Assembly (NCBI GenBank): GCA_003859965.1
Contig: RQYR01000013.1
Coordinates: 1 to 64,000, forward strand
Length of the DNA stretch: 64,000 nt
Direction: 5' to 3'
Source: Comamonadaceae bacterium OH2545_COT-014
Lineage (GTDB): Bacteria; Pseudomonadota; Gammaproteobacteria; Burkholderiales; Burkholderiaceae_C
The notes beneath the pieces are model-generated. The model was not told where the DNA came from and searched no databases. It saw nothing but the letters and a program-made list of their open reading frames with translations. The translations under genes and the position numbers were made by a program. Below are positions 1 through 9,210 of the stretch, in pieces (positions within the stretch are counted from its first letter, which is position 1; each line of letters opens with the position of its first letter).

Positions 1-2
1 AG

Positions 3-71
3 CGCCTGCTCAATACCAGCTTGCAGTTCATCCACTTGGCTTTCCTGGCGCTCATCCTCAAAAGATTTTGA
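3..71 (+). mobile_element. 3' end of an IS transposase gene (cut by window edge)
   Basis: Frame 3 from the window start reads 22 codons to a TGA at 69-71 and ends NTSLQFIHLAFLALILKRF. A hydrophobic FxxLAFxxLILKRF ending is characteristic of IS5-family DDE transposases, and the palindrome that follows at once (67-95) fits an IS end. Only the C-terminus is visible, so the family is tentative and intactness cannot be judged. Confidence 0.6.
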
Positions 72-184
72 ACAGGTTCTAAGAACCTGTTCAAAGTCTC
101 TGGGCGAGTGGGCAGGCAGCGGTTGGAGCGGTCTGCGGCGCAATCCGCTGGCGTGCCCGCCGTGCAGGGGCTTTGAACAGGTTC
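67..184. repeat. IS-end/MITE-like inverted repeats
   Basis: The 14-mer GAACCTGTTCAAAG at 83-96 is exactly inverted as CTTTGAACAGGTTC at 171-184. A further inverted arm at 67-80 forms a near-perfect palindrome with 82-95. The resulting 102-bp unit has the shape of a MITE or the end of the adjacent transposase gene. Similar left ends recur at 42181 and 47874, so this is a small dispersed family. The stretch 72-248 holds no recognisable gene. Confidence 0.6.
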
Positions 185-248
185 CAAAGCCTGGCCGCTG
201 CGGGTGGCGGCGCTTTATCGCGTCTTGAAGCCGGCGTGAGCCAGAGCT

Positions 249-1277
249 TCAATCCCCCGCCACGGCCACACTGGCCGCGGCGGCCATGCGTTCATGCGCC
301 AGGCGCCACACCTCGGCGGGCGGCCGGGGTTTGAGGCGGTGGTCGCTCCACACCTGCCGCCATGCGCGCGCGCCGCGCTGGCCGTGGCGCAGGCCCAGCA
401 TGTGGCGGGCGATGGCCGACCACGGCGTGCCGTCTTCCAGCGCCTCGGCCTGCATGTAGGCCACCATTTTTTCTTCCACCTCGTCGCGGCTCAGGGGGCA
501 GGGCGCGCCGCCCAGGAAGTCGGCGTCCCAGGCGCTCATCTGCCAGGGGTGGTGGTAGGCCTCGCGGCCCAGCATCACGCCGTCCACATGGCGCAGGTGC
601 TCGGTGATTTGCGCCGCGCTGGTCACGCCGCCGTTGAGGCAGATGGTCAGGTGCGGAAAGTCGCGCTTGAGCTGGTACACCACGCCGTAGCGCAGCGGCG
701 GCACTTCGCGGTTTTCCTTGGGGCTCAGGCCTTGCAGCCAGGCGTTGCGCGCATGCACGATGAAAACGCGGCAGCCGGCCTCGGCCACGGCGCCGACGAA
801 GTCGCGCACGAAGGCGTAGCTTTCTTCGCGGTCGATGCCGATGCGGTGCTTGACCGTCACGGGCACGGCGCCTGCCACGGCGTCAACCATGGCCTTTACC
901 CCATCGGCCACCAGCCTGGGCGAGGCCATCAGGCAGGCGCCGAAAGCGCCGCGCTGCACGCGGTCGCTGGGGCAGCCGCAGTTGAGGTTGATTTCGTCAT
1001 AGCCCCAGGCCTGGCCCACGCGGGCGCAGTGCGCCAGCTCGTGCGGGTCGCTGCCGCCCAGTTGCAGGGCCACGGGGTGCTCGCAGGCGTCCATGCGCAG
1101 GTGGCGGCGGTGCGCGCCGTGCATGAGTGCGCCGGTGGTCACCATCTCGGTGTACAGCCGCGTGCGCTGCGTGAGCAGGCGGTGCAGGTAGCGGCAGTGC
1201 TTGTCGGTCCAGTCCAGCATGGGCGCGACCGACAGGCGCCAGGGGTTGGCGGTGTGTGTGTGTGCAGCGGGTTCCAC
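249..1277 (-). CDS. dusA: tRNA-dihydrouridine(20/20a) synthase DusA
   Basis: FMN-dependent enzyme that reduces U20/U20a in the tRNA D-loop using NADPH. The 342-aa protein has the Dus start VAPMLDWTDKHCR (18-29), the NLNCGCPSDRV motif with the expected catalytic Cys102, FGACLM, VTVKHRIGID (140-149) and the DusA-specific ARNAWLQGLSPKENR (176-190), followed by the phosphate-binding LNGGV and GREAYHHPW. Length matches the family. It is the last gene of a minus-strand group, 18 bp downstream of the bacterioferritin gene, with which it may be co-transcribed. The subgroup assignment rests on close resemblance to E. coli DusA. Confidence 0.95.
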   Translation of the reverse strand: MEPAAHTHTANPWRLSVAPMLDWTDKHCRYLHRLLTQRTRLYTEMVTTGALMHGAHRRHLRMDACEHPVALQLGGSDPHELAHCARVGQAWGYDEINLNCGCPSDRVQRGAFGACLMASPRLVADGVKAMVDAVAGAVPVTVKHRIGIDREESYAFVRDFVGAVAEAGCRVFIVHARNAWLQGLSPKENREVPPLRYGVVYQLKRDFPHLTICLNGGVTSAAQITEHLRHVDGVMLGREAYHHPWQMSAWDADFLGGAPCPLSRDEVEEKMVAYMQAEALEDGTPWSAIARHMLGLRHGQRGARAWRQVWSDHRLKPRPPAEVWRLAHERMAAAASVAVAGD

Positions 1278-1295
1278 GGTGGGCGCGCGCGGGGC

Positions 1296-1763
1296 TTAGC
1301 CCATCTGGCTTTGCAGGTAGTTGGGCAGGCCGATCTTGTCGATCAGCGCCAGCTGCTGGCTGATCCAGTGGGCGTGATCCTGCTCGGTGTCAGCCAGCTG
1401 GGCCAGCAGCATGTCGCGGGTCACGTAGTCGCCTTTTTGCTCGCACAGGTTCATGGCGGCTTTCAGCGCGTCGCGCACGTGCAGCTCCACGGCCAGGTCT
1501 TTTTGCAGCATGTCGGGCACGTCCTGGCCGATGTTCAGCGCGTCGGGCGTCATGCGGGGCGTGCCGCCGAGCATGAGGATGCGGTTGATGATGGCGCGGG
1601 CGTGGCCGGTTTCGTCCTCCATCTCGTGCGCGAAGCGGGCGTGCAGCTTGGTCAGGCCCCAGTCTTCGTACATGGCGGCGTGGATGAAATACTGGTCGCG
1701 CGCGGCCAGCTCGCCGGCCAGCAGGGTGTTGAGGGTGGCGAGGACTTCGGGGTCGCCTTGCAT
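1296..1763 (-). CDS. bfr: Bacterioferritin-type ferritin lacking the usual haem Met
   Basis: Iron-storage four-helix protein of 155 aa, co-linear with E. coli Bfr. Di-iron ferroxidase residues are kept: Glu18, Glu51, His54, Glu93 (Bfr Glu94), Glu127 and His130. The residue after Glu51, which is the haem-ligating Met52 in E. coli Bfr, is Thr52 here (motif EDETGHA). The subunit is therefore predicted not to bind haem by the canonical mode. Some bacteria combine a haem-free Bfr subunit with a second, Met-containing one; no second bfr is in this window. A short gap with a possible SD (AAGGAG) precedes the ATG. Function in iron storage is confident, haem status is inference. Confidence 0.92.
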   Translation of the reverse strand: MQGDPEVLATLNTLLAGELAARDQYFIHAAMYEDWGLTKLHARFAHEMEDETGHARAIINRILMLGGTPRMTPDALNIGQDVPDMLQKDLAVELHVRDALKAAMNLCEQKGDYVTRDMLLAQLADTEQDHAHWISQQLALIDKIGLPNYLQSQMG

Positions 1764-1805
1764 GGTGTGTGCTCCTTGTGAGGTGAATGAAAGTGAAAGG
1801 AAAGG

Positions 1806-2906
1806 TCAGGCCCGCAGGGCGGCGGCCACTTCGCGGCCCAGCTCGATCACGGCCAGGGCGTAGTAGGCGCTCCAGTTGTAACGGGTGATGACGTAGAAGT
1901 TTTCGGTGCCGGCCACGTAAGTGGGGGCGTTGCCGGGCAGGGCGGGGTCGCCGTTTTGCAGTGCCACCAGCGCCAGCGGCCCGGCGTGCGCCTGCGCGGC
2001 GGCAGGCAGCTGCGCGCCGTGCGCGCTGAAGCGGGCCGGGCTGAAAGTGGGCAGGATGTCGTGCGCGAGCAAGGTGGCCAGGTCGGCGTCGGGCGCGAGC
2101 TGCACCGGGTAGTGCGTGGGCAGGCCGGGCCGCCAGCCGAAGGCGCGGAAGTAGTTGGCCACCGAGCCAATGGCATCCACCGGGCTGCCCCACAGGTCGA
2201 TGCGGCCATCGCCGTCGAAGTCGATGGCGTATTTGAGCCAGCTCGACGGCATGAACTGCGGCAGCCCCATGGCCCCGGCGTAACTGCCCAGCGGGGCGGC
2301 CGGGTCGAAGCCGCTTTGGCGGCACAGCTGCAGAAAGTGCGCCAGCTCGCTGGCGAAGAAGGCCTGGCGCTGCGCGGCGCGCGGGTGCGCGGCCGGAAAG
2401 TCGAAGGTGAGGGTGGCCAGCGCGTCGATGACGCGAAAGCGCCCGGTGTCGCGCCCGTAAATGGTTTCCACGCCGATGATGCCGACGATGGTTTGCGCCG
2501 GCACGCCAAAGCGGCTTTCCGCGCGCGCCAGCGCCGGGCGGTGCTGCGCCCAGAAGCGGGCGCCGGCCTGCACGCGCACGGGGTCGATGAAGCGGCTGCG
2601 GTAGGTGCGCCAGTTGCGGGCGCTGCCGCGCGCGGCGGGCAGGATCAGGCGCGCGATCTGCGGCACGAAGCGCGCGCCGCCCACGGCCTGGCGCGCCCAG
2701 GCGGCGTCCAGGCCCAGGCGGCGGGCGGTGTCGTCGGCCCAGCGCAGGGCGTCGTCGCGCCACTGGTACAGGTCGCCGTCGGCGCTGGCGGCGCCGTCAT
2801 CACGGCCGGGGCCGGGCTGGGCGGCCGCGCGCAGCGGCAGGGCGCCGCAGGCGGCCAGGGCGCCCGCGGCGAAAGCGCGGCGTGACAAAAAGGGATGGCA
2901 AGACAT
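1806..2906 (-). CDS. mltB: Lytic murein transglycosylase, MltB/SLT_2 family
   Basis: Predicted periplasmic muramidase-like lyase (GH103) that cleaves peptidoglycan to 1,6-anhydromuropeptides. From the chosen ATG the protein is 366 aa; the frame stays open 123 codons further upstream but that part overlaps the tgpA-like gene and looks non-coding. The N-terminus has a twin-arginine-like signal (SRRAFAAG, then a hydrophobic stretch and AAAQ). Family motifs are GIIGVETIYGR with predicted catalytic Glu147, SYAGAMGLPQFMPSS (208-222) and the Ca-loop-like DFDGDGRIDLW (229-239). It lies 17 bp downstream of the transglutaminase gene, so probably in one transcript. A lipobox is not obvious, so it may be soluble rather than a lipoprotein like E. 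coli MltB. Confidence 0.9.
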   Translation of the reverse strand: MSCHPFLSRRAFAAGALAACGALPLRAAAQPGPGRDDGAASADGDLYQWRDDALRWADDTARRLGLDAAWARQAVGGARFVPQIARLILPAARGSARNWRTYRSRFIDPVRVQAGARFWAQHRPALARAESRFGVPAQTIVGIIGVETIYGRDTGRFRVIDALATLTFDFPAAHPRAAQRQAFFASELAHFLQLCRQSGFDPAAPLGSYAGAMGLPQFMPSSWLKYAIDFDGDGRIDLWGSPVDAIGSVANYFRAFGWRPGLPTHYPVQLAPDADLATLLAHDILPTFSPARFSAHGAQLPAAAQAHAGPLALVALQNGDPALPGNAPTYVAGTENFYVITRYNWSAYYALAVIELGREVAAALRA

Positions 2907-2923
2907 GGATGGGAGCGCAGGCG

Positions 2924-5071
2924 TCAGGCCGAAGGAGCGGTCGGGGAGGTCGGGGAGGCCGGGGTGGCCGGGACGGTGGCGGCGCGCGCCAGCGGGGGCG
3001 CGGCCAGCTGCCGGGACTGGCGCCGCAGTGTAGCGAGGCGGCGCGGGCCATGCTGGCCGTGGCGCCCGGGCACGGCGGCATAGCGCCACTGCTCCAGCGC
3101 CAGCAGGTGTTGCTGCCAGGCGTGGCGCAGCGCGGGTGGCCAGGCGCTGGCCTGCACGGCGGCGGCCAGCGCGCGCGGCGTGGCGGCCGGGGGCACGGCC
3201 AGCCCGGCGCGCGACAGGCGCTGGCGTTCGCGCGCCAGCAGGCGCAGCCAGGGGTCGTGGCGCTGGCGTTCCCACCAGACCCAGGCGCTGCCCAGCAGGG
3301 CGGCCAGCGCCAGCAGGGCGGCCAGCACGCGGCCCAGGTCCTGCCAGCTGGGGGCGTCAAAACCCAGTTGCTTGAGCAGGTCGAGCTGGCGGCTTTGGGT
3401 GTAGTTCAGCACCCACTGGTTCCAGCGGTTGTTGACGGCCTCCCACACGGCGCGCAGCTGGGCCAGCGCGTTGGGGCTGAGGGTGGCGATGGCGCTGCCC
3501 ACCAGGCCGGGCGGGGGGCGCAGGCGCTGGAACTGCCCCACGCGGCCGGGCGAGACGGCGCCGGTGGGGTCCACGCGCGTCCAGCCGCGCCCGTCCAGCC
3601 AGACCTCGGCCCAGGCGTGGGCGTCGGCGTTGCGCACGGTCCAGTAGCCGTCCAGCGCGTTCAGCTCGCCGCCCTGGTAGCCGGTGACGACGCGCGCGGG
3701 CACGCCGGCGGCGCGCATGAGCACGACGAAGGCAGAGGCAATGTGTTCGCAGAAACCGGCCTTGGTGTCGAACCAGAATTCGTCGGCGCTGTGCGTGCCG
3801 GCCAGGCCCGGCTCCAGCGTGTAGGCGTAGCCGCCGTCGTGCAGGCGCTTGAGCGCGGCTTGCACCAGGGCGGCGGGTTCGGCGCCGGGCGTCGCTTGCC
3901 GCAGCTGCTCGGCCAGCGCCAGGGTGCGCGGGTTGAAGCCGGGGGGCAGGGCCAGCGCGTCGCGCAGGCGGGCGGTGTGAAAGCGGTCCAGCCCGTAGCG
4001 GAAGGCGGGGTGGCTTTCGGCGCGGTAGCGCAGGTTGTCGGTCACGGGGCGGCTTGCCAGCCATTGCAAATCGCGCGAGAGCATGGCGCGCCAGCCGGCG
4101 GGCAGCTGGGGGGCGTCCAGCGTGGCGTCCAGCGTGATGAGCCAGGGGCGGTGGCTGGGCTCCAGCGTTACTTCATAGCCGATGGCCGGGCCGTCGGTCT
4201 GCACGGCCTGGTGCGCGCCAGCCAGGCCGGGCATGAAATCCGGCTCGCCCAGCGGCAGCCATTCATGCCCGTCGAAGCGGGTGAGCACCGGGCCGCGAAA
4301 GTACTGCTGGGCTTGCGGGGGCGGCGCGCCGTCGAACTTGACGCGAAAGGCGATGCCTTCGTCGAGCACCAGCTCGGCAATGTCGCCCACGCGCATCTGC
4401 GGCGACAGGCCGGAGCGGCCCAGCGTGGCATCGCTGGGCAGGCCCCACAGCGGCGCGAAGCGCGGAAACAGCAGAAACAGCGCCAGCATCACCGGCGCGC
4501 CCGCCAGCGCCATGCCGCCCGCCAGCCGGGCCGAGGCCCACAGGCTGGGCTGGCCCACGGGCCGGTGGGCGTGGATGAGCGCGGTCAGCAGCCCCAGCAG
4601 CCCCAGCAGCACGGCGACAGCGGTGAGCAGCGATTGCGACTGGAAAAACGCCGTCAGCATCACGAAAAAGCCGAGAAAGAAAACCACGAACGCATCGCGC
4701 CGCGCGCGCAGCTCCAGCGTTTTCAGCGCCAGCAGCACCACCAGCAGCGTGACCCCGGCCTCGCGCCCCAGCAGCGTGCCGTGGGTGGCCAGCGTGGCGC
4801 CCAGGGTGAGGGCCAGCAGCCCCGCCAGCCACCAGCGCCCCGGCAGGGGCCGGCCGGTCAGCGCCAGCGCGCCGCGCCACAGCAGCACGCCCGCGGCCAG
4901 CGCGCTGCACCACAGCGGCAGGTGCGGCGCTTGCGGCAGCACGATCCAGCCGATGACGGCCAGCAGAAACAGCGTGTCGCGCGCCTCGCGCGGCAGATGC
5001 GCCAAAGGCGGCAGGCGAAACCGGCGCGGCGCGGACGGGCGCGGCGGTGGATGGGCGGTGGCGGGGGTCAT
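2924..5071 (-). CDS. Membrane transglutaminase-like protease, TgpA type (DUF3488)
   Basis: 715 aa. The first ~200 residues are a cluster of hydrophobic helices (DUF3488/TgpA N-domain), followed by a periplasmic transglutaminase-like core and a further TM helix near residue 575 before a basic and proline-rich tail. The expected Cys-His-Asp triad is present: Cys441 in KAGFCEHIASAF, His485 in ADAHAWAEVW and Asp501 in RVDPTGAV. The MoxR-DUF58-TgpA arrangement is a recurring operon. In Pseudomonas TgpA is an essential envelope protein, but its substrate is not settled. The tail contains SPTSPTAPS low complexity. The assignment to the family is sure; the in vivo role is not. Confidence 0.9.
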   Translation of the reverse strand: MTPATAHPPPRPSAPRRFRLPPLAHLPREARDTLFLLAVIGWIVLPQAPHLPLWCSALAAGVLLWRGALALTGRPLPGRWWLAGLLALTLGATLATHGTLLGREAGVTLLVVLLALKTLELRARRDAFVVFFLGFFVMLTAFFQSQSLLTAVAVLLGLLGLLTALIHAHRPVGQPSLWASARLAGGMALAGAPVMLALFLLFPRFAPLWGLPSDATLGRSGLSPQMRVGDIAELVLDEGIAFRVKFDGAPPPQAQQYFRGPVLTRFDGHEWLPLGEPDFMPGLAGAHQAVQTDGPAIGYEVTLEPSHRPWLITLDATLDAPQLPAGWRAMLSRDLQWLASRPVTDNLRYRAESHPAFRYGLDRFHTARLRDALALPPGFNPRTLALAEQLRQATPGAEPAALVQAALKRLHDGGYAYTLEPGLAGTHSADEFWFDTKAGFCEHIASAFVVLMRAAGVPARVVTGYQGGELNALDGYWTVRNADAHAWAEVWLDGRGWTRVDPTGAVSPGRVGQFQRLRPPPGLVGSAIATLSPNALAQLRAVWEAVNNRWNQWVLNYTQSRQLDLLKQLGFDAPSWQDLGRVLAALLALAALLGSAWVWWERQRHDPWLRLLARERQRLSRAGLAVPPAATPRALAAAVQASAWPPALRHAWQQHLLALEQWRYAAVPGRHGQHGPRRLATLRRQSRQLAAPPLARAATVPATPASPTSPTAPSA

Positions 5072-5315
5072 CGGTGCAAGGGGCGGGCAGGCGGGGCCGG
5101 GCGGCCGACTTGTGCGTCAAAAAAGGCCTCAGGGCAGATGGGGTATGCCAAGATTGCTATGAAAAATGAAGTCATGGGCAGGGCTGGCGGTTCGTGGCCC
5201 TCTCTGCGGCCGCATGCGCGACGAGCACGGCAGGCGCGGCATGCGCGGCTTGTGCCCGCCCGGCGGCTGTGAAATGGCGCCGGGCACTGGCAGAGGCCAA
5301 GGCGTGGCTTGCGCT
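5072..5315. other. Non-coding gap with degenerate ATAGC-type element
   Basis: Unusually long spacer inside the moxR-DUF58-tgpA gene run, whose other gap is only about 25 bp. No ORF resembles a protein. Around 5153-5205 an AT-rich GCTATGAAAAATGA box is followed by imperfect GC pairing (AGGGC..GCCCT), which looks like a decayed copy of the dispersed palindromic element found elsewhere in the window. It could separate transcription of tgpA from DUF58. Confidence 0.35.
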
Positions 5316-6299
5316 TCAGCACAGCGCCAGCGCCTCCAGGCAGCGCAGCCGGTGTGCGGCGCCGTTGTCCGGGGCGATTTCGCGCCCCGGCAGGCGCAGG
5401 CCGTAGTCCAGCCCGCGCGCGTCGGCGGCCAGCACCCAGGCTGTCAGGCGCGCCAGGCGGGCCTCGGCGTCCACCGGGCCGGCGCGGGCGAAGTCCAGCC
5501 ACAGCTCCTGGCGCTGGGCCTGCTGTGCGTCGCGGCTGACCAGCTCGCCCGTCTTGGCGAACTTCTTCCACACCACCTGGCGCAGCGAGTCGCCGCGCTG
5601 CCAGGGGCGCACGCCGTCGAATTCGCCCGGCACGCGGCTGCTGGCGGCGTGCCCGCTGCCCGCGCGCGGCTCGCCGGGCGGCAGCGGCGGCGGGTGCGCC
5701 TCGGGCGCGGGGTAGACCAGCACGGGCGTGGCCGGCCGCCACACCGTCCAGACGCGGAAAGTGCCCAGCGGAAAGCGCGTTTCGGCCGTAAGCAGCGGCA
5801 CCGGGTGCAGGCCGCGCCGCGCGGGCTGGAAGCTGACTTGCACCGCCGCCTGGCCGCCCGCGGGCACGTCGGCCCAGGCCCAGTGCTGCGCGCCGGGGCC
5901 ATCGAGCACGGCCAGGCCAATGGCGTGGCGCGGCGTGCGGCGGGCGTTGTCCAGACGCACCTCCAGCACGGCCAGGCCGCCAGCGAACAGCGGCTGCTGC
6001 GGCAGCAGGTGCAGCGCCAGCCCGCGCAGCGTGCCGTGGCCCACCCACATGCCGGCGGCCGCGCAGCCGGCCAGCAAGAAGGTGAGCAGATAGCCCAGGT
6101 TGAGCTGGTAGTTGATGGACGCCACCAGCAGCACGCCCAGCGTGGCCGCCAGCGCCAGCCCGGCGCGCGTGGGCAGGATGTAGATCTTGTTCTGCGTCAG
6201 CGTCAGCGCATCGGTGGCAGGCAGGCGGCCATGCCACCACTGCCGCAGGCGCGCGCGCCATTGCCACCAGCGGGGGGCGGGTGAAAGGAGGGCGGTCAT
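5316..6299 (-). CDS. DUF58 domain protein
   Basis: 327 aa. Two adjacent hydrophobic segments near residues 47-85 (ILPTRAGLALAATLGVLLVASINYQ region) anchor the protein. The cytoplasmic C-terminal DUF58 part carries the family hallmark GEFDGVRPWQRGDSLRQVVWKKFAKTG-type sequence around residues 222-250. DUF58 proteins have a von Willebrand-A-like fold and act with MoxR AAA+ ATPases. The gene follows moxR by 25 bp, as in many Gram-negative moxR operons. The molecular function is unknown; roles in envelope stress or complex assembly are proposed for relatives. Confidence 0.88.
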   Translation of the reverse strand: MTALLSPAPRWWQWRARLRQWWHGRLPATDALTLTQNKIYILPTRAGLALAATLGVLLVASINYQLNLGYLLTFLLAGCAAAGMWVGHGTLRGLALHLLPQQPLFAGGLAVLEVRLDNARRTPRHAIGLAVLDGPGAQHWAWADVPAGGQAAVQVSFQPARRGLHPVPLLTAETRFPLGTFRVWTVWRPATPVLVYPAPEAHPPPLPPGEPRAGSGHAASSRVPGEFDGVRPWQRGDSLRQVVWKKFAKTGELVSRDAQQAQRQELWLDFARAGPVDAEARLARLTAWVLAADARGLDYGLRLPGREIAPDNGAAHRLRCLEALALC

Positions 6300-6324
6300 G
6301 GGGCGGGTGGACGTGAAAGGCTCG

Positions 6325-7251
<927 letters not shown>

Positions 7252-7305
7252 GGCGCGAAGTTATCCGATATTTGAGGCGTGCCACGACACAACAAGGAGA
7301 CAAGC

Positions 7306-8259
7306 GTGGGCAAAACCGGCTATTTCACACACGCGGACTGCCGCAAACACGACATGGGCGCGGGCCACCCCGAATGCCCGGGGCGGCTGGACGCGATTGA
7401 GGACCGCCTGCTCATCACTGGCGTGGCTGACGCGCTGGAGCGGCGCGAGCCCAAGCCCGCCGGCATGAACGAGCTGCTGCTGGCGCATGGCCGCCGCCAC
7501 GTGGCGGCGCTGCGCGGCCTGCACGACATCCTGCTGGAGGACATGCAGGCAGGCGGGCCGGATCACTATTCGCTGGACACCGACACGGTGATGAACGCCC
7601 ACACCTACCGCGCCGCGCTGCTGTCGGCCGGCGCCGCCATTGACGCGGTGGACGCGGTGATGGCCGGCGAGCTGGAAAACGCCTTCTGCTGCACCCGCCC
7701 GCCCGGCCACCACGCCACGCGCAACCAGGCCATGGGCTTTTGCTTCTTCAGCAACGTGGCGGTGGCCGCCAAATACGCCTGCGAGCGCCACGGTCTGAAG
7801 CGCGTGGCCATCATCGACTTCGACGTGCACCACGGCAACGGCACCGAGGACATCGTGGCCGGTGACGAACGCATCCTGATGTGCAGCTTCTTCCAGCACC
7901 CCTTCTACCCCGAGGGCGGCGCGCAAAAGCAGGACGCCAACCTTGTCAACTGCCCCGTGCCCGCCTACACCAAGGGCATGGACGTGCGCGAGCTGGTCGA
8001 GATGATGTGGATGCCCCGGCTGGAGGAGCACCGGCCGGAGCTCATCTTCATCAGCGCCGGCTTCGACGCCCACCGCGAGGACGACATGGGCCAGCTCGGC
8101 CTGGTGGAAAACGACTACGCCTGGATGACCGAGCGCCTGAAAGACGTGGCCCGCCGCCACGCCCAGGGCCGCATCGTCAGCTGCCTGGAGGGCGGCTACA
8201 ACCTCAGCGCCCTGGCGCGCAGCGTGGAGGCGCACCTGCGCGTGCTGGCCGACGTGTGA
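7306..8259 (+). CDS. Histone-deacetylase-family amidohydrolase
   Basis: Zn-dependent deacetylase fold protein, 317 aa from a GTG start at 7306. That start is preferred to an in-frame GTG at 7279 because AAGGAG lies at 7294-7299 with ideal spacing. Motifs: HPECPGRL (21-28), RPPGHHA with the paired histidines His135/His136, DFDVHHGNGT with the likely zinc ligands Asp173 and His175, and AGFDAHREDD with Asp254. Bacterial relatives act on acetylpolyamines, acetoin-related or unknown acyl-amide substrates; which applies here cannot be told. It is followed by a separate enoyl-CoA hydratase gene. Confidence 0.9.
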   Translation: MGKTGYFTHADCRKHDMGAGHPECPGRLDAIEDRLLITGVADALERREPKPAGMNELLLAHGRRHVAALRGLHDILLEDMQAGGPDHYSLDTDTVMNAHTYRAALLSAGAAIDAVDAVMAGELENAFCCTRPPGHHATRNQAMGFCFFSNVAVAAKYACERHGLKRVAIIDFDVHHGNGTEDIVAGDERILMCSFFQHPFYPEGGAQKQDANLVNCPVPAYTKGMDVRELVEMMWMPRLEEHRPELIFISAGFDAHREDDMGQLGLVENDYAWMTERLKDVARRHAQGRIVSCLEGGYNLSALARSVEAHLRVLADV

Positions 8260-8323
8260 GCGCGCCAGCGCCTGCAACGCACAGCCAGACGCGCCTGGCT
8301 TCCACCCACTTGTGATGCATGGC

Positions 8324-8380
8324 AAAAAAGCCTTTACGGTCGGTGGTTGTAAGGTGATTAGCTCTTTTATTGATAGCAAA
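8324..8380 (-). repeat. Dispersed palindromic ATAGC element, copy
   Basis: Read on the minus strand it begins TTGCTATCAATAAAAGAGCT and ends AAAGGCTTTTTT, the same layout as the other copies (AT-rich TAGC box, mixed middle, GGC + T-run). It fills most of the gap between the deacetylase and the enoyl-CoA hydratase genes. The T-run end could give weak termination. Confidence 0.55.
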
Positions 8381-8406
8381 CAGGCCCGCGGCCTGCCCCT
8401 GAACGC

Positions 8407-9210
8407 ATGAATCCCCAAACCCTTCACCCGGCGCCTGACGCGCCGCTGCTGCACACGCGCGATGCGCGCGGCGTGCATCGCCTCACCCTCAACCGGCCCG
8501 CCGCCTTCAACGTGCTTGGCGAAGAGATGCTGGACGCACTGCACGCCGCGCTGGCGCGCGTGGCGGCCGACGACGCCTCGCGCGCGCTGGTCATCGGCGC
8601 CGAGGGCAAGGCCTTTTGTGCCGGGCACGACCTCAAGCAGATGAGCGCCAACCCCCGGCTTGATTACTACCGCCAGCTTTTCGCGCACTGCACCCGCGTC
8701 ATGCTGGCCGTGCAAAAGCTGCCTGTGCCCGTCATCGCCCGGGTGCAAGGCCTGGCCACGGCGGCAGGCTGCCAGCTGGTGGCCCAGTGCGACCTGGCCG
8801 TGGCGGCTGACACGGCGCGCTTTGGCGTCAACGGCATTGACGCCGGCCTGTTTTGCGCCACCCCCAGCGTGCCGCTGGTGCGCGCCATGCCCGCCAAGCC
8901 CGCGCTGGAGATGCTGATGACCGGCGCCTTCATCGGCGCCGCCGAGGCGCAGGCGCGCGGCCTGGTCAACCGCGTGGCCGCGCCCGAGGCGCTGGACGCC
9001 GCGCTGGACGAGCTGCTTGCGGCCATTCTTTCCAAGCCGCGCGAGGCGCTGGCCGCTGGCAAGCAGCTGTTTTACGCCCAGCGTGAACTGGGGCTGGAAG
9101 CCGCCTACCAGCTGGCCGGCGAAAGCATGGCCTGCAACATGATGCTGGACGTGGCGCAGGAAGGCGTGCGCGCCTTCATCGAGAAAAGGCAACCCGCATG
9201 GCGTCAGTGA
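8407..9210 (+). CDS. Enoyl-CoA hydratase/isomerase family protein
   Basis: Crotonase-fold protein, 267 aa. The oxyanion-hole motifs are visible: KAFCAGHDLKQM (first) and ATAAGCQLVAQCDLAVA (second), then RFGVNGIDAGLFCATPSVPL. The GLFCxTPxVPL signature resembles the ECHDC3-like subgroup, and in place of the paired catalytic glutamates of true hydratases the active-site loops carry other residues, so the reaction may not be a standard hydration. The 3' end overlaps the next gene by 13 bp, implying translational coupling with the mechanosensitive channel. The substrate is unknown. Confidence 0.88.
   Translation: MNPQTLHPAPDAPLLHTRDARGVHRLTLNRPAAFNVLGEEMLDALHAALARVAADDASRALVIGAEGKAFCAGHDLKQMSANPRLDYYRQLFAHCTRVMLAVQKLPVPVIARVQGLATAAGCQLVAQCDLAVAADTARFGVNGIDAGLFCATPSVPLVRAMPAKPALEMLMTGAFIGAAEAQARGLVNRVAAPEALDAALDELLAAILSKPREALAAGKQLFYAQRELGLEAAYQLAGESMACNMMLDVAQEGVRAFIEKRQPAWRQ

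Noticed and set aside
294-1781. Long plus-strand frame of 495 codons opposite dusA and bfr
   Set aside because: It mirrors two well-identified genes; GC-rich codon bias opens the opposite frame. Low-complexity His/Ala/Val/Gly composition, no family.
7261-9192. 643-codon minus-strand frame across the deacetylase and hydratase genes
   Set aside because: Spans two convincing plus-strand genes and has no homology features.
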